DNA from: Propionivibrio dicarboxylicus
GTDB taxonomy: Bacteria > Pseudomonadota > Gammaproteobacteria > Burkholderiales > Rhodocyclaceae
Direction of reading: 5' to 3'
NCBI RefSeq assembly: GCF_900099695.1
Contig: NZ_FNCY01000013.1
Coordinates: 1 to 64,000 of the forward strand
DNA: 64,000 nucleotides
The notes beneath the pieces were generated by a model that saw only the letters and a list, made by a program, of their open reading frames with translations, was not told the DNA's origin and did no database searches. Positions 52,377 to 62,071 of this stretch are shown here, in pieces; the stretch's first letter is position 1; the number at the start of each line of letters is the position of its first letter. Made by a program: the position numbers and the translations under genes.

Positions 52377-54281
52377 GTGAAAGAAATCGTCGTGGTTGCA
52401 CCGATCCGGTCGCTCGCCGACCTTGCCGGCGAGATCGTCGCCGACGCGCCCTTCGACAACGTCGACATCGTGCCCGGCACGCTCGCCGACGGCGTCGCCG
52501 CCGCCCGCGCGGCCATCGAGCAAGGCGCCCGCATCATCGTCTCGCGCGGCGGCACCTACGACCAGATCAAGGCCGAGGTGGCGATCCCGGTCGTCGAGAT
52601 CAAGGTGTCCGCCTTCGATCTCATCGAGAGCCTCAAGAAAGTCCGGCAACACGGCCGCGACGAGCTCATCGGCATCGTCGGCCATCGCAACGTCATCAGC
52701 GGCGCCGACATCGTCGCCGACGCCATGGGCCTGCGCTCGGTCTCGGTCGAGGTCGACAGCCGCAGCGACGTCGCCGTCGAGGTCGACCAGCTCATCCGCC
52801 TCGGCGTCGGCACCTTCGTCGGCAACAGCAAGGTCGAGGCCGAGGCCCGGCGGCGCGGCTGCAGCGCCGTCTGGGTCCAGTCGGGGCGCCGGGCAATCCG
52901 CGAGGCCATCGACGAAGCCCAGCAGATCCTGCGCGCCGCCTGGCAGCAAAAGGAACGGGCGCAGCAATTCGCGACGATCATCGATTTCGTCCATGACGGC
53001 ATCGTCGCCATCAACCGCGCCGGCGCCGTCACCGTCTTCAACAGCGCGTCCGAGAAAATCACCGGCGTCGGCCGGCTGTCGGCGCTCGGCCGCAACATCG
53101 CCGACGTCATTGCCAACACGCGCCTCACCACCGTCATGGAAAGCGGCCACCCCGAAATCGGCGACATCCAGCATATCGGCAACGACGTCGTCGTCGCCAC
53201 CAACCGGGTGCCGGTCATCGTCGATGGCAAGGTCATAGGGGCGGTGGCGACTTACCAGGACGTCACCGAGGTCCAGCGTGTGGAGCAGAAGATCCGCACC
53301 CGCCTGCTCGAAAAGGGCTTCGTCGCCAAATACACATTCGATGACATCGTCCATCGCAGCGCGGCGATGGCCGAATGCATCCGCACCGCCCGCAAGTTCT
53401 CGGCCTACGAGGCCTCGGTGCTGATCTCCGGCCCGTCCGGCGTCGGCAAGGAACTGTTCGCGCAGAGCATGCACAACGCCAGTCCGCGCCGCAACATGCC
53501 CTTCGTCGCCATCAACTGCGCCGCCCTGCCCGAAACGCTGATCGAGAGCGAGCTGTTCGGCTATGTCGAGGGTTCCTTCACCGGCGCAGCGCGCAAGGGC
53601 AAGGCCGGCCTCTTCGAGATGGCGCACGGTGGCACCATCTTCCTCGACGAGATCAGCGAACTGCCTTATGCGCTGCAGGGCCGGCTATTGCGGGTGTTGC
53701 AGGAAAAGCAGGTGATGCGCCTCGGCGACAACAAGCTCATCCCGATCGATGTTCGCGTCATTTGCGCGAGCAACCGCGACCTGCGCGACCTGCTGCGCCA
53801 GAACCTGTTCCGCACCGATCTCTATTTCCGCATCGCCTTCCTCAACCTCTTCCTGCCGCCGCTCAACGACCGCATCGAGGACCTCGAACCGCTCTGCGCG
53901 CATTTCGTCGACGTGCTCTCGCGGCAATACCGCAAGGGCGCGGTCCGGCTCGGCGCCGAAGCGCTCGCCTTCCTGCAACGGCACAACTTCCAGGGTAACG
54001 TGCGCGAATTGCACGGCATGCTCGAACGCGCAATGGTCGTCTGCGACGGCGGCACGATCGGCATCGCCGACCTGACGGCGGTCCCCGCCGAGAATGCGCC
54101 GTACTGCAGCATCGACCGCCTGTCCTTCCCGGTCTCGGGACATACGCTGCGCGACGTCGAGCAAAGCTACATCCGCCACGTCTACCAGACCACCAACGGA
54201 TCGATCAAGGATTGCAGCACGATCCTCGGCATCGACCGCACAACGCTATGGCGCCACCTGCGCAAGCAGTCGATGGCTTAG
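52377..54281 (+). CDS. PrpR-like sigma-54-dependent transcriptional activator
   Basis: A 634-residue regulator: PrpR_N-type effector domain (about 1-175), PAS (195-300), AAA+ domain (325-550) with GPSGVGKE, sigma-54 loop GSFTGA and Walker B IFLDEISEL, and a Fis-type helix-turn-helix (ILGIDRTTLWRHL). GTG at 52377 with GGAG just upstream is preferred because the domain begins there. PrpR_N domains bind small organic acids or CoA-derived ligands in related proteins. Divergent from the AOR operon, so it likely controls it. No receiver domain: direct ligand sensing. Confidence 0.9.
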   Translation: MKEIVVVAPIRSLADLAGEIVADAPFDNVDIVPGTLADGVAAARAAIEQGARIIVSRGGTYDQIKAEVAIPVVEIKVSAFDLIESLKKVRQHGRDELIGIVGHRNVISGADIVADAMGLRSVSVEVDSRSDVAVEVDQLIRLGVGTFVGNSKVEAEARRRGCSAVWVQSGRRAIREAIDEAQQILRAAWQQKERAQQFATIIDFVHDGIVAINRAGAVTVFNSASEKITGVGRLSALGRNIADVIANTRLTTVMESGHPEIGDIQHIGNDVVVATNRVPVIVDGKVIGAVATYQDVTEVQRVEQKIRTRLLEKGFVAKYTFDDIVHRSAAMAECIRTARKFSAYEASVLISGPSGVGKELFAQSMHNASPRRNMPFVAINCAALPETLIESELFGYVEGSFTGAARKGKAGLFEMAHGGTIFLDEISELPYALQGRLLRVLQEKQVMRLGDNKLIPIDVRVICASNRDLRDLLRQNLFRTDLYFRIAFLNLFLPPLNDRIEDLEPLCAHFVDVLSRQYRKGAVRLGAEALAFLQRHNFQGNVRELHGMLERAMVVCDGGTIGIADLTAVPAENAPYCSIDRLSFPVSGHTLRDVEQSYIRHVYQTTNGSIKDCSTILGIDRTTLWRHLRKQSMA

Positions 54282-54338
54282 GAAAAGAAATGACGGGTGA
54301 AATGAATGGCGATGCCCGCGAACGCCGCGCCAGGCCGA

Positions 54339-54545
54339 CTAGGCCATGCTCGACAGCGCCTGCGCCAGCGCATTGCCGCCGCTATCCGGCAAGGTGCCGG
54401 ACATGCTCTCGATGCGAACCACATAGCCGCGCTCGCGCAGCTGCGACTGCCAGTAGTCGGCTTCTTCCCGGCTCTTCAACCACGGCCCGCGCTCCTGCTG
54501 CCGCCGCCCGGAATAGTCATTGACGAATGTCACCAAACGATACAT
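54339..54545 (-). CDS. Conserved small protein, unknown
   Basis: A 68-residue soluble protein beginning MYRLVTFVNDYSGRRQQERG and containing EADYWQSQLRERGYVVRIES, which looks like a compact alpha/beta fold. No ribosome site is obvious (a T-rich stretch precedes the ATG). Convergent with the regulator and divergent from the membrane protein. Protein-like composition and an intact frame suggest a real gene, but I recognise no family. Confidence 0.6.
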   Translation of the reverse strand: MYRLVTFVNDYSGRRQQERGPWLKSREEADYWQSQLRERGYVVRIESMSGTLPDSGGNALAQALSSMA

Positions 54546-54627
54546 CGAATACCTTTGCCACGATCACAACAGCCGGCGATTGTAGCGCCTCGTCGCCGCA
54601 AAAACTACATTTGGATACGCTGAACGC

Positions 54628-55980
54628 ATGAACACCGACGCTCCCGCCAATCCGCCCCGCCCCGGTCAACCGCAGCGCCCGCCGACACAACGCCGCGCCG
54701 CGACGCTGCTGCTGACCGCCATGACCCTGCTGGCCGCCGTCTCCGGCATCGGCGTCGGCCTGCCGGTGTGGTGGGCCGGCATCGCCGCCTGGCTCGCCGC
54801 CGCGGTGCTCTGGCCGCAGCTCCCGAGCGCCCAGAAGCGGCAGGCGCTGCTGCTCGCCGGCGTCGGCGCGGCCGCCTTCGGCCTGACCCTGATGCGCGGC
54901 GGCAAACCGGTCTGGATCGGCCTGCTGACCCAGAACACAGCGCTGCTCGGCATGCTCGCCGCCGTCAGTTTCCTGCAGATGCTCGGCGCCTCCGACGATG
55001 CGCGCGAGGAACTGCCGACCGGACGCGGCGCGCTCTGGCGTTCGGCTGTCGGCGTACACCTGCTCGGCGCCGTCATCAACCTGTCGGCGCTCTTCATCAT
55101 GGCCGACCGCGTCGGCCGCGGCGGCCATCCCAGCCAGCAGCAGGTGGCGCTGCTCTCGCGCGCCTACCTCGCAGCGGCCTTGTGGTCGCCCTTCTTCGCC
55201 GCCACCGCCGTGGCGCTCACCTACGCGCCCGGCGCCAGCCCCCTCGGCCTGATGCTCGCCGGCGCGACGCTGGCCGTCGTCCTCGTCTGGCTGGCCGGGC
55301 GCGACATCATCCGCGCCAGCGACGACCGCGCCGACAGCTTCGTCGGCTACCCGATGCACCCGCGTGCGCTGGCCTTGCCCGGCATCCTGGCAGCGGCCGT
55401 CTGGTGCGGGCACCTGGCGTTTCCCGGCTGGTCGATGCTGTCGGTGATCAGCCTCGCCTCGCTGCTGATGGTGTCGGCGACCCTGCTGCAACGACTCGGA
55501 CCGGCACCGGCCGTCCGCGCCATCGCCACCCACGCCGGCCAGCGCCTGCCGGCCATGTCCGGCGAACTCGTGCTCTTTCTCGCCGCCGGCTGCTTCGCCA
55601 GCGGACTCGGTGCGCTGATCGACACCGGCGGCATCTGGATGCCCTTCTCCCGCTTCGGCGCCTTCGAAGCCGCCCTGGTACTGGCGGCGATGATCCTGCT
55701 CGCCGCGCTCGGCATCCACGCCGTCATCTCGATCACCATGGCCTCGACCTGGCTGGCGCCGCTGCATCCGGCGCCGACGCTGCTGGCGCTGCTCTTCGTG
55801 CAATCCTGGGCGATCGGCCTGGCTGCCGGCCCGACCTCGGGCACCAACCTGACGATCCAGGGCCGCTACGCCATCCCGTCGGTGACGATGGCACGCGGCA
55901 ACCTGCGCTATTGTCTGCAGGCCTATGCCGCCGCCGTGCTGTGGCTGGTGATCCTGGCCAATTGGCCGATCGGCGCGTAG
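54628..55980 (+). CDS. Polytopic membrane protein, transporter-like, unknown substrate
   Basis: A 450-residue protein with about 10-12 hydrophobic segments after a Pro-rich hydrophilic N-terminus. TGRGALWRSAVGVHLLGAVINL and AGPTSGTNLTIQGRY are distinctive; the latter resembles re-entrant loops of ion transporters of the IT superfamily. I cannot name the family with confidence. The start is the first ATG, with GCTGAACGC upstream and no clear ribosome site. Confidence 0.6.
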   Translation: MNTDAPANPPRPGQPQRPPTQRRAATLLLTAMTLLAAVSGIGVGLPVWWAGIAAWLAAAVLWPQLPSAQKRQALLLAGVGAAAFGLTLMRGGKPVWIGLLTQNTALLGMLAAVSFLQMLGASDDAREELPTGRGALWRSAVGVHLLGAVINLSALFIMADRVGRGGHPSQQQVALLSRAYLAAALWSPFFAATAVALTYAPGASPLGLMLAGATLAVVLVWLAGRDIIRASDDRADSFVGYPMHPRALALPGILAAAVWCGHLAFPGWSMLSVISLASLLMVSATLLQRLGPAPAVRAIATHAGQRLPAMSGELVLFLAAGCFASGLGALIDTGGIWMPFSRFGAFEAALVLAAMILLAALGIHAVISITMASTWLAPLHPAPTLLALLFVQSWAIGLAAGPTSGTNLTIQGRYAIPSVTMARGNLRYCLQAYAAAVLWLVILANWPIGA

Positions 55981-55993
55981 CCGACACACCCCC

Positions 55994-57370
55994 TCAGGGC
56001 GCCTGTTTCCGGGCCCGCTTGTCCTCGTACATGCGGGCATCCGCCACCCGGAGGATCGCGTCGAGATCCTCGCCGGCCGCCGGATACCAGGCCAGACCGA
56101 TCGAGACGCCGACGCCGATTTCGCGGTGCTTGTGCTGGATCGGCTTTTCGATCGCGCTGCGCAGCCGCGCCTTGAGCGCCTCGACGCCTTCCGGCGTACT
56201 GTCCTCGAGCAGGACGATGAATTCATCGCCGCCCCAGCGGGCGATCACATCGGTGGCGCGCAACACCGACTTCGCCCGCGCCGCGGTCACCCGCAGGGCG
56301 GTGTCGCCGGCATCGTGGCCATAGGTATCGTTGAGCGACTTGAATCCGTCGAGATCGAAGAACAGGATCGCGCAGCCCAACTCGCCACGCCGCTCGCAGC
56401 GCGAGAAAGCGAGCTTGGCGTAGTTCTGCAGCAAGTTCCGGTTGGCAAGACCGGTGAGCCGGTCATACAGCGCGAGTTCGGACAGCCGGATACGATTCAG
56501 CATGTTCGAATAAATCGCCCAGGCAACCAGGCAACTGACCAGAAAGATCGTCAGCCGCGCCAAGCGGGCGAAACGCTCGAGACGACCGTCCTGCCGGCTG
56601 ATCACGCCCACCGTCCATCGGCCGCCGGGAATCAGGATGCTCTGCGTCACGACACCCGGATCGTCGAAGACGGCCATGTCGCCATACACGGCAATCCGCG
56701 CCGCAGTCGGCGTCTCGTCGCGTTTCAGCGCAAAATCGATCTGGCTGTTATCCATCCCCTCGAAGGCGGCGGCAAACAGCGATTCGGCGTTGATAACCGT
56801 CGACAACAGCCCCCAGTAATGGCCTTCGATGAAGATCGGCGAACGAAAGACGAGACCGCGCCCGCCCTGCACGAGATCCAGCGGACCGTCGAGAACCGGC
56901 TTGCCCTCGCGAATGGTCCGTTCGATCACCGGCCACTGGCTTTTCTGGTCCGGGTAATACAGGCCGACGGCCGACTCGTTCCCTTCCAGCGGATAGATGT
57001 AATGCAGGCGATAGCCGACGGCGATGCCGAAGTTGCGGATTTTCGGATTGCTGCCGTGCAGCGCCTTGAGGATGTCGTGAATCTCGGCCTGGCGCAGGTT
57101 CTGGTTGCGCACGACGAGATAACTGCTCAGGCCGCTGCTCAGGAACAGCAGCGAATTGAGCTGGCTCTCCAGCCTTGAGCGGATATTCGAGGCTTGCGCG
57201 ATCGCCGTGAATTTCTGCGAGGCCTGGGCCTCATGCACATGGTTCTGGATGAAGCGCTCGCCCACCCAGGCGCAGATGGCGAAGACGAACAGCGCGAAGA
57301 GCAGCGCCCGCCGGCGCCCCTGGTCGGGCCCCGACCACAGGGAGCGATACGCCTCAAACCAGTTCTTCAT
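55994..57370 (-). CDS. CHASE-GGDEF membrane diguanylate cyclase
   Basis: A 458-residue protein: TM helix (about 22-42), a CHASE periplasmic sensor domain (about 70-270) with RNFGIAVGYRLHYIYPLEGN, a second TM helix (about 275-295), and a GGDEF domain. The active site is GGDEF (ARWGGDEFIVL), and RATD five residues upstream is an intact I-site. It should synthesise c-di-GMP in response to a periplasmic ligand. The stop is 13 bases from the convergent membrane protein gene. Confidence 0.92.
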   Translation of the reverse strand: MKNWFEAYRSLWSGPDQGRRRALLFALFVFAICAWVGERFIQNHVHEAQASQKFTAIAQASNIRSRLESQLNSLLFLSSGLSSYLVVRNQNLRQAEIHDILKALHGSNPKIRNFGIAVGYRLHYIYPLEGNESAVGLYYPDQKSQWPVIERTIREGKPVLDGPLDLVQGGRGLVFRSPIFIEGHYWGLLSTVINAESLFAAAFEGMDNSQIDFALKRDETPTAARIAVYGDMAVFDDPGVVTQSILIPGGRWTVGVISRQDGRLERFARLARLTIFLVSCLVAWAIYSNMLNRIRLSELALYDRLTGLANRNLLQNYAKLAFSRCERRGELGCAILFFDLDGFKSLNDTYGHDAGDTALRVTAARAKSVLRATDVIARWGGDEFIVLLEDSTPEGVEALKARLRSAIEKPIQHKHREIGVGVSIGLAWYPAAGEDLDAILRVADARMYEDKRARKQAP

Positions 57371-57776
57371 GTCACGCGCCCGTTGTCCTCAAGATGCCCT
57401 TCGTTCCTGCCATCCTCCGCGCCACCTGACGACGATGACGAAACCCGGCGGATACGCCCGTGCCGGCGGCAAAGCGCAAACGACTGCCGACAGGCATGAT
57501 TATCCCCCCAAGTCGACTGCGGAACAGCCTCTTCGTGCGAAACATGAATCCCGCCGACGACACTGCCCGATCGGCGCCCCACCCTGTTGCACCCTCTCTC
57601 TGGAGCCGCCAACACAAATAGCATAAGCGGAGGAAAGACCACACTGCGCAAAAGGCCATCGCCACAGGCACCTGGCCATCCCGTCACCATTCCTGCGCCG
57701 CTCTGCTATTCTCAATCTATGAAACAAGCATCACGAGTGCTTGTGGCGGAGTACCTTCCACGATCGTTTCGCGCCA
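57371..57776. other. Intergenic region before the FliA-type sigma gene
   Basis: 406 bases between divergent genes. Near the sigma gene ACAAGCA (57724-57730) and TGCTTGT (57738-57744) form a perfect 7-base hairpin. Elsewhere I saw no promoter with good spacing, riboswitch motif or gene; open frames lack ribosome sites. Confidence 0.45.
57724..57744 (+). promoter_or_regulatory. Inverted repeat upstream of the FliA-type sigma gene
   Basis: ACAAGCA-N7-TGCTTGT, 33 bases before the ATG. It could be an operator or leader hairpin that influences translation of the sigma factor, which lacks a clear ribosome site. Confidence 0.35.
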
Positions 57777-58592
57777 ATGAAAGCCAAGCCCCCTCGCCCA
57801 CCCGCGGACGATTTCGCCAACGGTACGCCCCGCGAATTATTCGAGGCGCATTCGCCGCTCGTCCGCAGGATTGCCAACAGCATGGCGAGGAACTTCCCGG
57901 ACAACGTCGCGCTTGACGATCTGGTTCAAGATGGCGCGCTCGGTTTGCTCGACGCCATCGTGCGGCACAGCAAACAGGTGAATTCCCGGCAATTCCAGGC
58001 GCTCGCGGCGAAACGCATCCGTGGCGCCATTCTCGACGGATTGCGCGCCCTCGACCCGGCCCCGCCGCGGATCCGGCGGGTGATGCGCGAGGCCGCCCGG
58101 GCGACGCACCAACTCCAGCAAGAACTCGGTCGCGATCCGGACGAAGGCGAAGTCGCCCTCGCCATCGGACTGCCGCTCGCCCGCTATCAGCGCTGCCTGC
58201 AACTGGCCGACGGCTATACGCTGTTATCCCTCGAAGATTTCGAGGGCGAAACCGAGAACGGCAGCTACCTCGAATTCTGCGCCGACAACGGCAGCGACCC
58301 CTTCGTCGTGCTGGAACGAAAGATGTTCAAGCGCACGCTCTCCGACGCACTCGAACGCCTGCCGGCAAGCGAGAAAACGGTCGTCTCGGCCTATTACGAA
58401 GAGCAGCGCACGATGCGCGAGATCGGCGCAACGCTCGGCCTCAGCGAAGGGCGCATCAGCCAGATCCACACTCAGGCGATCGTGCGTCTGCGCGCCGCCA
58501 TTCTCGCCGGCCGCAGCACCCCGGCATCGCTGACGCCGCGCCGCCGCCCACGCGGACCGGACGCCCAGGACGCCCGCATGCCAGCCGGCTGA
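57777..58592 (+). CDS. RNA polymerase sigma factor, FliA/WhiG type
   Basis: A 271-residue sigma-70-family protein: LVRRIANSMARNFPDNVALD (region 2.1-2.2), AAKRIRGAILDGLRALDPAP (the FliA-type 2.4 to 3.0 segment RIRGAxLDxLR), and region 4 LSEGRISQIHTQAIVRLRA. No flagellar or anti-sigma (flgM) gene is nearby, so target promoters are unknown. Start: ATG at 57777; a TTG start 12 codons earlier is possible. It may be a second, orphan sigma-28-like factor if the genome has a flagellar fliA elsewhere. Confidence 0.85.
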   Translation: MKAKPPRPPADDFANGTPRELFEAHSPLVRRIANSMARNFPDNVALDDLVQDGALGLLDAIVRHSKQVNSRQFQALAAKRIRGAILDGLRALDPAPPRIRRVMREAARATHQLQQELGRDPDEGEVALAIGLPLARYQRCLQLADGYTLLSLEDFEGETENGSYLEFCADNGSDPFVVLERKMFKRTLSDALERLPASEKTVVSAYYEEQRTMREIGATLGLSEGRISQIHTQAIVRLRAAILAGRSTPASLTPRRRPRGPDAQDARMPAG

Positions 58593-58620
58593 ACCATCGT
58601 CATCGCCACGACACGCCGTC

Positions 58621-59859
58621 TCAGCGCCGCGCCGCGACACCTCTCCCGGAAACGGGGGGCGGCGGCAGCTTCGCCGAATAGACGGCAGCAACCAGCGTCA
58701 GCATCGACGACAGCAAGTAGGTCGAACTGAAGGAACCGCGACTCCCGGCAATGACGCCGGCAATGGCCGGGCCGAGCGTCTGCCCCGCCCCGTAGAACAG
58801 GCTGATCAGCGAGAACGCCCGGGCGGCGCCGACCACTCCGAAATAGTCGCCGATGGCGGCGGCCATGACGGCGGGCACCGCAAACATCGAGATGCCAAAC
58901 AACACGATCGAACCGATCAGCGCCACCGATCCGGCCTCGATGCCTGCCAGAAAATAGGCCAGGGAATGCACAACAAATATGACGGCCAAGCCGTATCGGC
59001 GTCCGATGACATCCGACAGCGCACCGAAACCGATGCCGGAAACCAGACTGAGTATGCCGACCGACGACCAGTAGAACCCCGCCGTCTGAACGCTCAGCCC
59101 ATGATCGCTGACCATGGAACTGACGATGAAGGTTCCGTAAATCATGTGGGTGGCGCCGAAGATCAGGTACACCGCACCGAAACGCAGCAGCAAGTCTTTG
59201 TCGAACCCCTGGACCTGAGCCGCCAACGGCGCGCCGTCCCCGGCCTTGCCGATCGGTTCGAGCCCGACATCGGCCGGAGAACTTCGCAAGAAAGCAGCGG
59301 CGAGCAGCATCACCGCCAGCGCGACCAGCCCGAATACCAGCCAGGCGTGACGCCATCCATCGCTGCCATTGACCTGGTTGAACCAGGGAATGACGGCCCC
59401 GACGAAAACGATGCCCAGGCCGTTGCCGCAGGTGACCAAGCCGGACGCCTTGCCGCGCTGCTCGCTGCGATACCAGCGCTGGATCACCGTCATCATTCCG
59501 ATTTGGCCGAAGGCGGTGCCCATGCCGGCCGGCACATAAACGACCACCGCACTCGGGAAACCGCCGCAAAAGCTCATCCCGACCAGACTCCCGCCGACCA
59601 GCAGCAATCCGAGGGCGATCGTGCACCGCGCTTCAAGTCGATGGATGACCGATGGAAACGCCCACACCGCGATCAGGTATCCGACAAAATTGGCGGTCCC
59701 GATCAGGCCCATCTGGTCGTACCCCAGCGCAAGACCGGCTTTCATTCCGGGCAGGATCGCCGTATAGGAGAAGCGTCCGAGCGCGATCGTCGCAAAAAGC
59801 ACGAACACGCCCGTGGCTACGATCACCCAGCTGTAATGCAGACCGCGTTTAGATGACAT
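58621..59859 (-). CDS. MFS transporter, YbfB/YjiJ-like
   Basis: A 412-residue membrane protein with 12 predicted TM helices beginning HYSWVIVATGVFVLFATIAL. LGRFSYTAILPGMKAGLALG and RWYRSEQRGKASGL (the cytosolic loop after TM 4-5) are typical of the YbfB/YjiJ branch of MFS transporters, substrate unknown. Start at 59859 has GGAGCAGGA upstream. It converges with the sigma factor gene with a 28-base gap. Confidence 0.85.
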   Translation of the reverse strand: MSSKRGLHYSWVIVATGVFVLFATIALGRFSYTAILPGMKAGLALGYDQMGLIGTANFVGYLIAVWAFPSVIHRLEARCTIALGLLLVGGSLVGMSFCGGFPSAVVVYVPAGMGTAFGQIGMMTVIQRWYRSEQRGKASGLVTCGNGLGIVFVGAVIPWFNQVNGSDGWRHAWLVFGLVALAVMLLAAAFLRSSPADVGLEPIGKAGDGAPLAAQVQGFDKDLLLRFGAVYLIFGATHMIYGTFIVSSMVSDHGLSVQTAGFYWSSVGILSLVSGIGFGALSDVIGRRYGLAVIFVVHSLAYFLAGIEAGSVALIGSIVLFGISMFAVPAVMAAAIGDYFGVVGAARAFSLISLFYGAGQTLGPAIAGVIAGSRGSFSSTYLLSSMLTLVAAVYSAKLPPPPVSGRGVAARR

Positions 59860-60116
59860 CGGTCCTGCTCCGGCAAGTCGGCCGGGGCCTTGTTCCGCCG
59901 GGCGTGACACAGGTTGATGCGAGACTCCGGCTCATGGTCCTTGAAAGCGATTTGTCATTGGCAACCCGAGATTGTAGCAGCGCCGATCCGCTTGCCCTTT
60001 TTGAAAAAATCAAAACATCGGGACGCGCCAGCGCTTGACTTGCGCCGTGAATTCCTGTCGCGCTCTGCCGCAAGCTGCTGCCGTCGGGCGACTTGCCGGT
60101 GACAGGCACGCGCCCC

Positions 60117-61178
60117 TCAGAACAGTTCGACCGCCGGTCGAGCCGGATGGGCGACGACGTACTGGCCGCTGGCCACCAGATCCTCGTAGCATTCGACGCG
60201 ATTGCGGCCGTTGCGCTTGGCGAAGTAAAGCGCCTGGTCGGCGCGGCCGACGAGTTCGGTCGGCGTGTCGAGCTCATCGACCCGGGTGAAGCCGATGCTG
60301 ATCGTGACCCGGCCGACGATCGGAAACACCGACGCCTCGATATGCTTGCGAAAACGTTCCAGCACATGCCGCGCATCGTCGCGATCGGTCAGCTGCAGCA
60401 CGCTGACGAATTCCTCGCCGCCAAACCGGAACAACTGGTCGTTGAAACGGAAGGCGCGGCGCATCGCCTGCGCGATCAGCAGCAGCACCTCGTCGCCGAT
60501 GATGTGGCCGTGCTCGTCGTTGATGCGTTTGAAGTGGTCGATGTCGACCATCGCCAGCCAATTGGACACGTCGCCAGGTTTGAGGTGGCGCCGATCCTGC
60601 GACGCCTCGCCGACGGCATCGTTGCCGGCATGCGCCAGCATCCGCGACAGGTTCTCGTCGAAGGTCTTGCGATTGAGCAGTCCGGTCAGGGTATCGCTTT
60701 CGGCATAATCGATCAGCGCGAGATGATCGAGAAAGAGGCCGAGCAAATCCTCCATGAGGTGCATCTCGTTCGCATCGAGCGGCCGGTCGCGCTGCAGTTC
60801 GAGCAGGGCATGGACCTCGTCGCGATGCTCGAGCGGAAAAAGATGGATGCCAATTTCATCGCGCTCGATCGACATCGGCGCACCGGCGCGACAACAGGTG
60901 GCGTAGTCCTCCCGGCTGTCGAGCGGATAGCCGTCCTGCGGCGCGGCGAGATAGACATCCCTGAAGGTTTCGGCATCCGCGCTGCGGACGACGCAGGGGA
61001 TCGCGTAATTCGTGCCGCAATGGTGAACGATGCGCAACAGCGTCGTCTGCGCCGCGCCGAAAATACTCCCCACCGTCAGCACCAGCGCCTGGTTCAGACT
61101 GTTGCGATCACGCCGCCCGACGATACTGCGCAGATGCTCGATCAGGTCGTGGTAGAGCGCTATCTTGCTGGCATGCAT
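60117..61178 (-). CDS. Soluble GGDEF diguanylate cyclase with N-terminal sensor
   Basis: A 353-residue cytosolic protein with no TM segments. The N-terminal 180 residues look GAF-like; the GGDEF domain (190-353) has GGEEF in LFRFGGEEFVSV and RFND five residues before it, an intact I-site. It should make c-di-GMP with product inhibition. Its start overlaps the end of the IclR gene by 19 bases, so they are transcribed together. Confidence 0.9.
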   Translation of the reverse strand: MHASKIALYHDLIEHLRSIVGRRDRNSLNQALVLTVGSIFGAAQTTLLRIVHHCGTNYAIPCVVRSADAETFRDVYLAAPQDGYPLDSREDYATCCRAGAPMSIERDEIGIHLFPLEHRDEVHALLELQRDRPLDANEMHLMEDLLGLFLDHLALIDYAESDTLTGLLNRKTFDENLSRMLAHAGNDAVGEASQDRRHLKPGDVSNWLAMVDIDHFKRINDEHGHIIGDEVLLLIAQAMRRAFRFNDQLFRFGGEEFVSVLQLTDRDDARHVLERFRKHIEASVFPIVGRVTISIGFTRVDELDTPTELVGRADQALYFAKRNGRNRVECYEDLVASGQYVVAHPARPAVELF

Positions 61179-62071
61179 TCGATGGCACTGTCATTGGAAG
61201 TTGGCAACACGCCGCGATTATTCCCGTCAAATCGCGCGCCGTCCACTCCGGGATCGCCGGCGCGCGCTGCCGGGGCGCCGACCAGCGGCCGGATCGCGGC
61301 GAGCGTCGCCTTCAACTGCCTGAGATACTCGGCGCGCCGGGCCTGCATGCGCGCGCTCGGGGCGACCACGGTCAGCGCGTACGGCCCGCGGTAGGTCTGC
61401 ACGGTCGCGGCAATGGCGCTGATCCCCTCGGTGCATCGCCCATCGTCGACGGCAAACCCCGCCTGGCGAACCTGCGCAAGCTCCGCGAGCAGCGACGGCA
61501 GCAACGTCCTGTCCGGCAACACCGCATCGGCATGGAATTCGAGCCATGTCCGCGCCCCCGCTTCGCCCATCGCCGCCAGGAGCGCCTTGCCCTCGGCGCC
61601 GAGATGGATCGGCACATTCATCCCCAGCTTCGGGACGATGCGCAGCGACTGCTCGCCGACGACGAAATCGATGATACAGGCGTCATGGGCCCGGAGTTGC
61701 GACAGACAGACGGTTTCGTCGAGCGCGCGCGCCAGGCGTTCGAGATACGGACGCACCGTGGAAACGATATCGGCCTGCGACTGATAGGCCAGCTGCCCGA
61801 GCGCCGGGCCAAGCCGGACGCCGCCGCCGGCTCCCGCCGATTCGAGGATATTCTCGGCCGTCAGCGAGTTCACGATGCGCTGCACCGTCGACCTCGGCAA
61901 CTCGACGCGCTGGGCGATCTCGCCAAGGCTCAGCCCGTCGGGATGAACGCCCAGCACGCGCAGGATGCGGCTGGCGCGAACGAGCACCTGAATCCCGCCC
62001 TCGCGCTTGCCACGTGCTCCTGCCTGCTCGCTCTCCGTCACACCGTCATCCGTCATCGCCACCATTCCCAT
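61160..62071 (-). CDS. IclR family transcriptional regulator
   Basis: A 303-residue IclR regulator: N-terminal winged helix (VLVRASRILRVLGV; LSLGEIAQRVELPRSTVQRI) and a C-terminal effector domain with HLGAEGKALLA and the conserved effector-region cysteine in VDDGRCTEGISAIA. ATG at 62071 or the internal ATG at 62056 is the start; neither ribosome site is strong. It overlaps the GGDEF gene downstream and diverges from a TRAP binding protein gene, its likely target. Confidence 0.93.
   Translation of the reverse strand: MGMVAMTDDGVTESEQAGARGKREGGIQVLVRASRILRVLGVHPDGLSLGEIAQRVELPRSTVQRIVNSLTAENILESAGAGGGVRLGPALGQLAYQSQADIVSTVRPYLERLARALDETVCLSQLRAHDACIIDFVVGEQSLRIVPKLGMNVPIHLGAEGKALLAAMGEAGARTWLEFHADAVLPDRTLLPSLLAELAQVRQAGFAVDDGRCTEGISAIAATVQTYRGPYALTVVAPSARMQARRAEYLRQLKATLAAIRPLVGAPAARAGDPGVDGARFDGNNRGVLPTSNDSAIECMPAR

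Noticed and set aside
57367-57727. Possible small genes opposite the region before the FliA-type sigma gene
   Set aside because: Frames lack ribosome sites and have no protein-like pattern; the region reads as non-coding.
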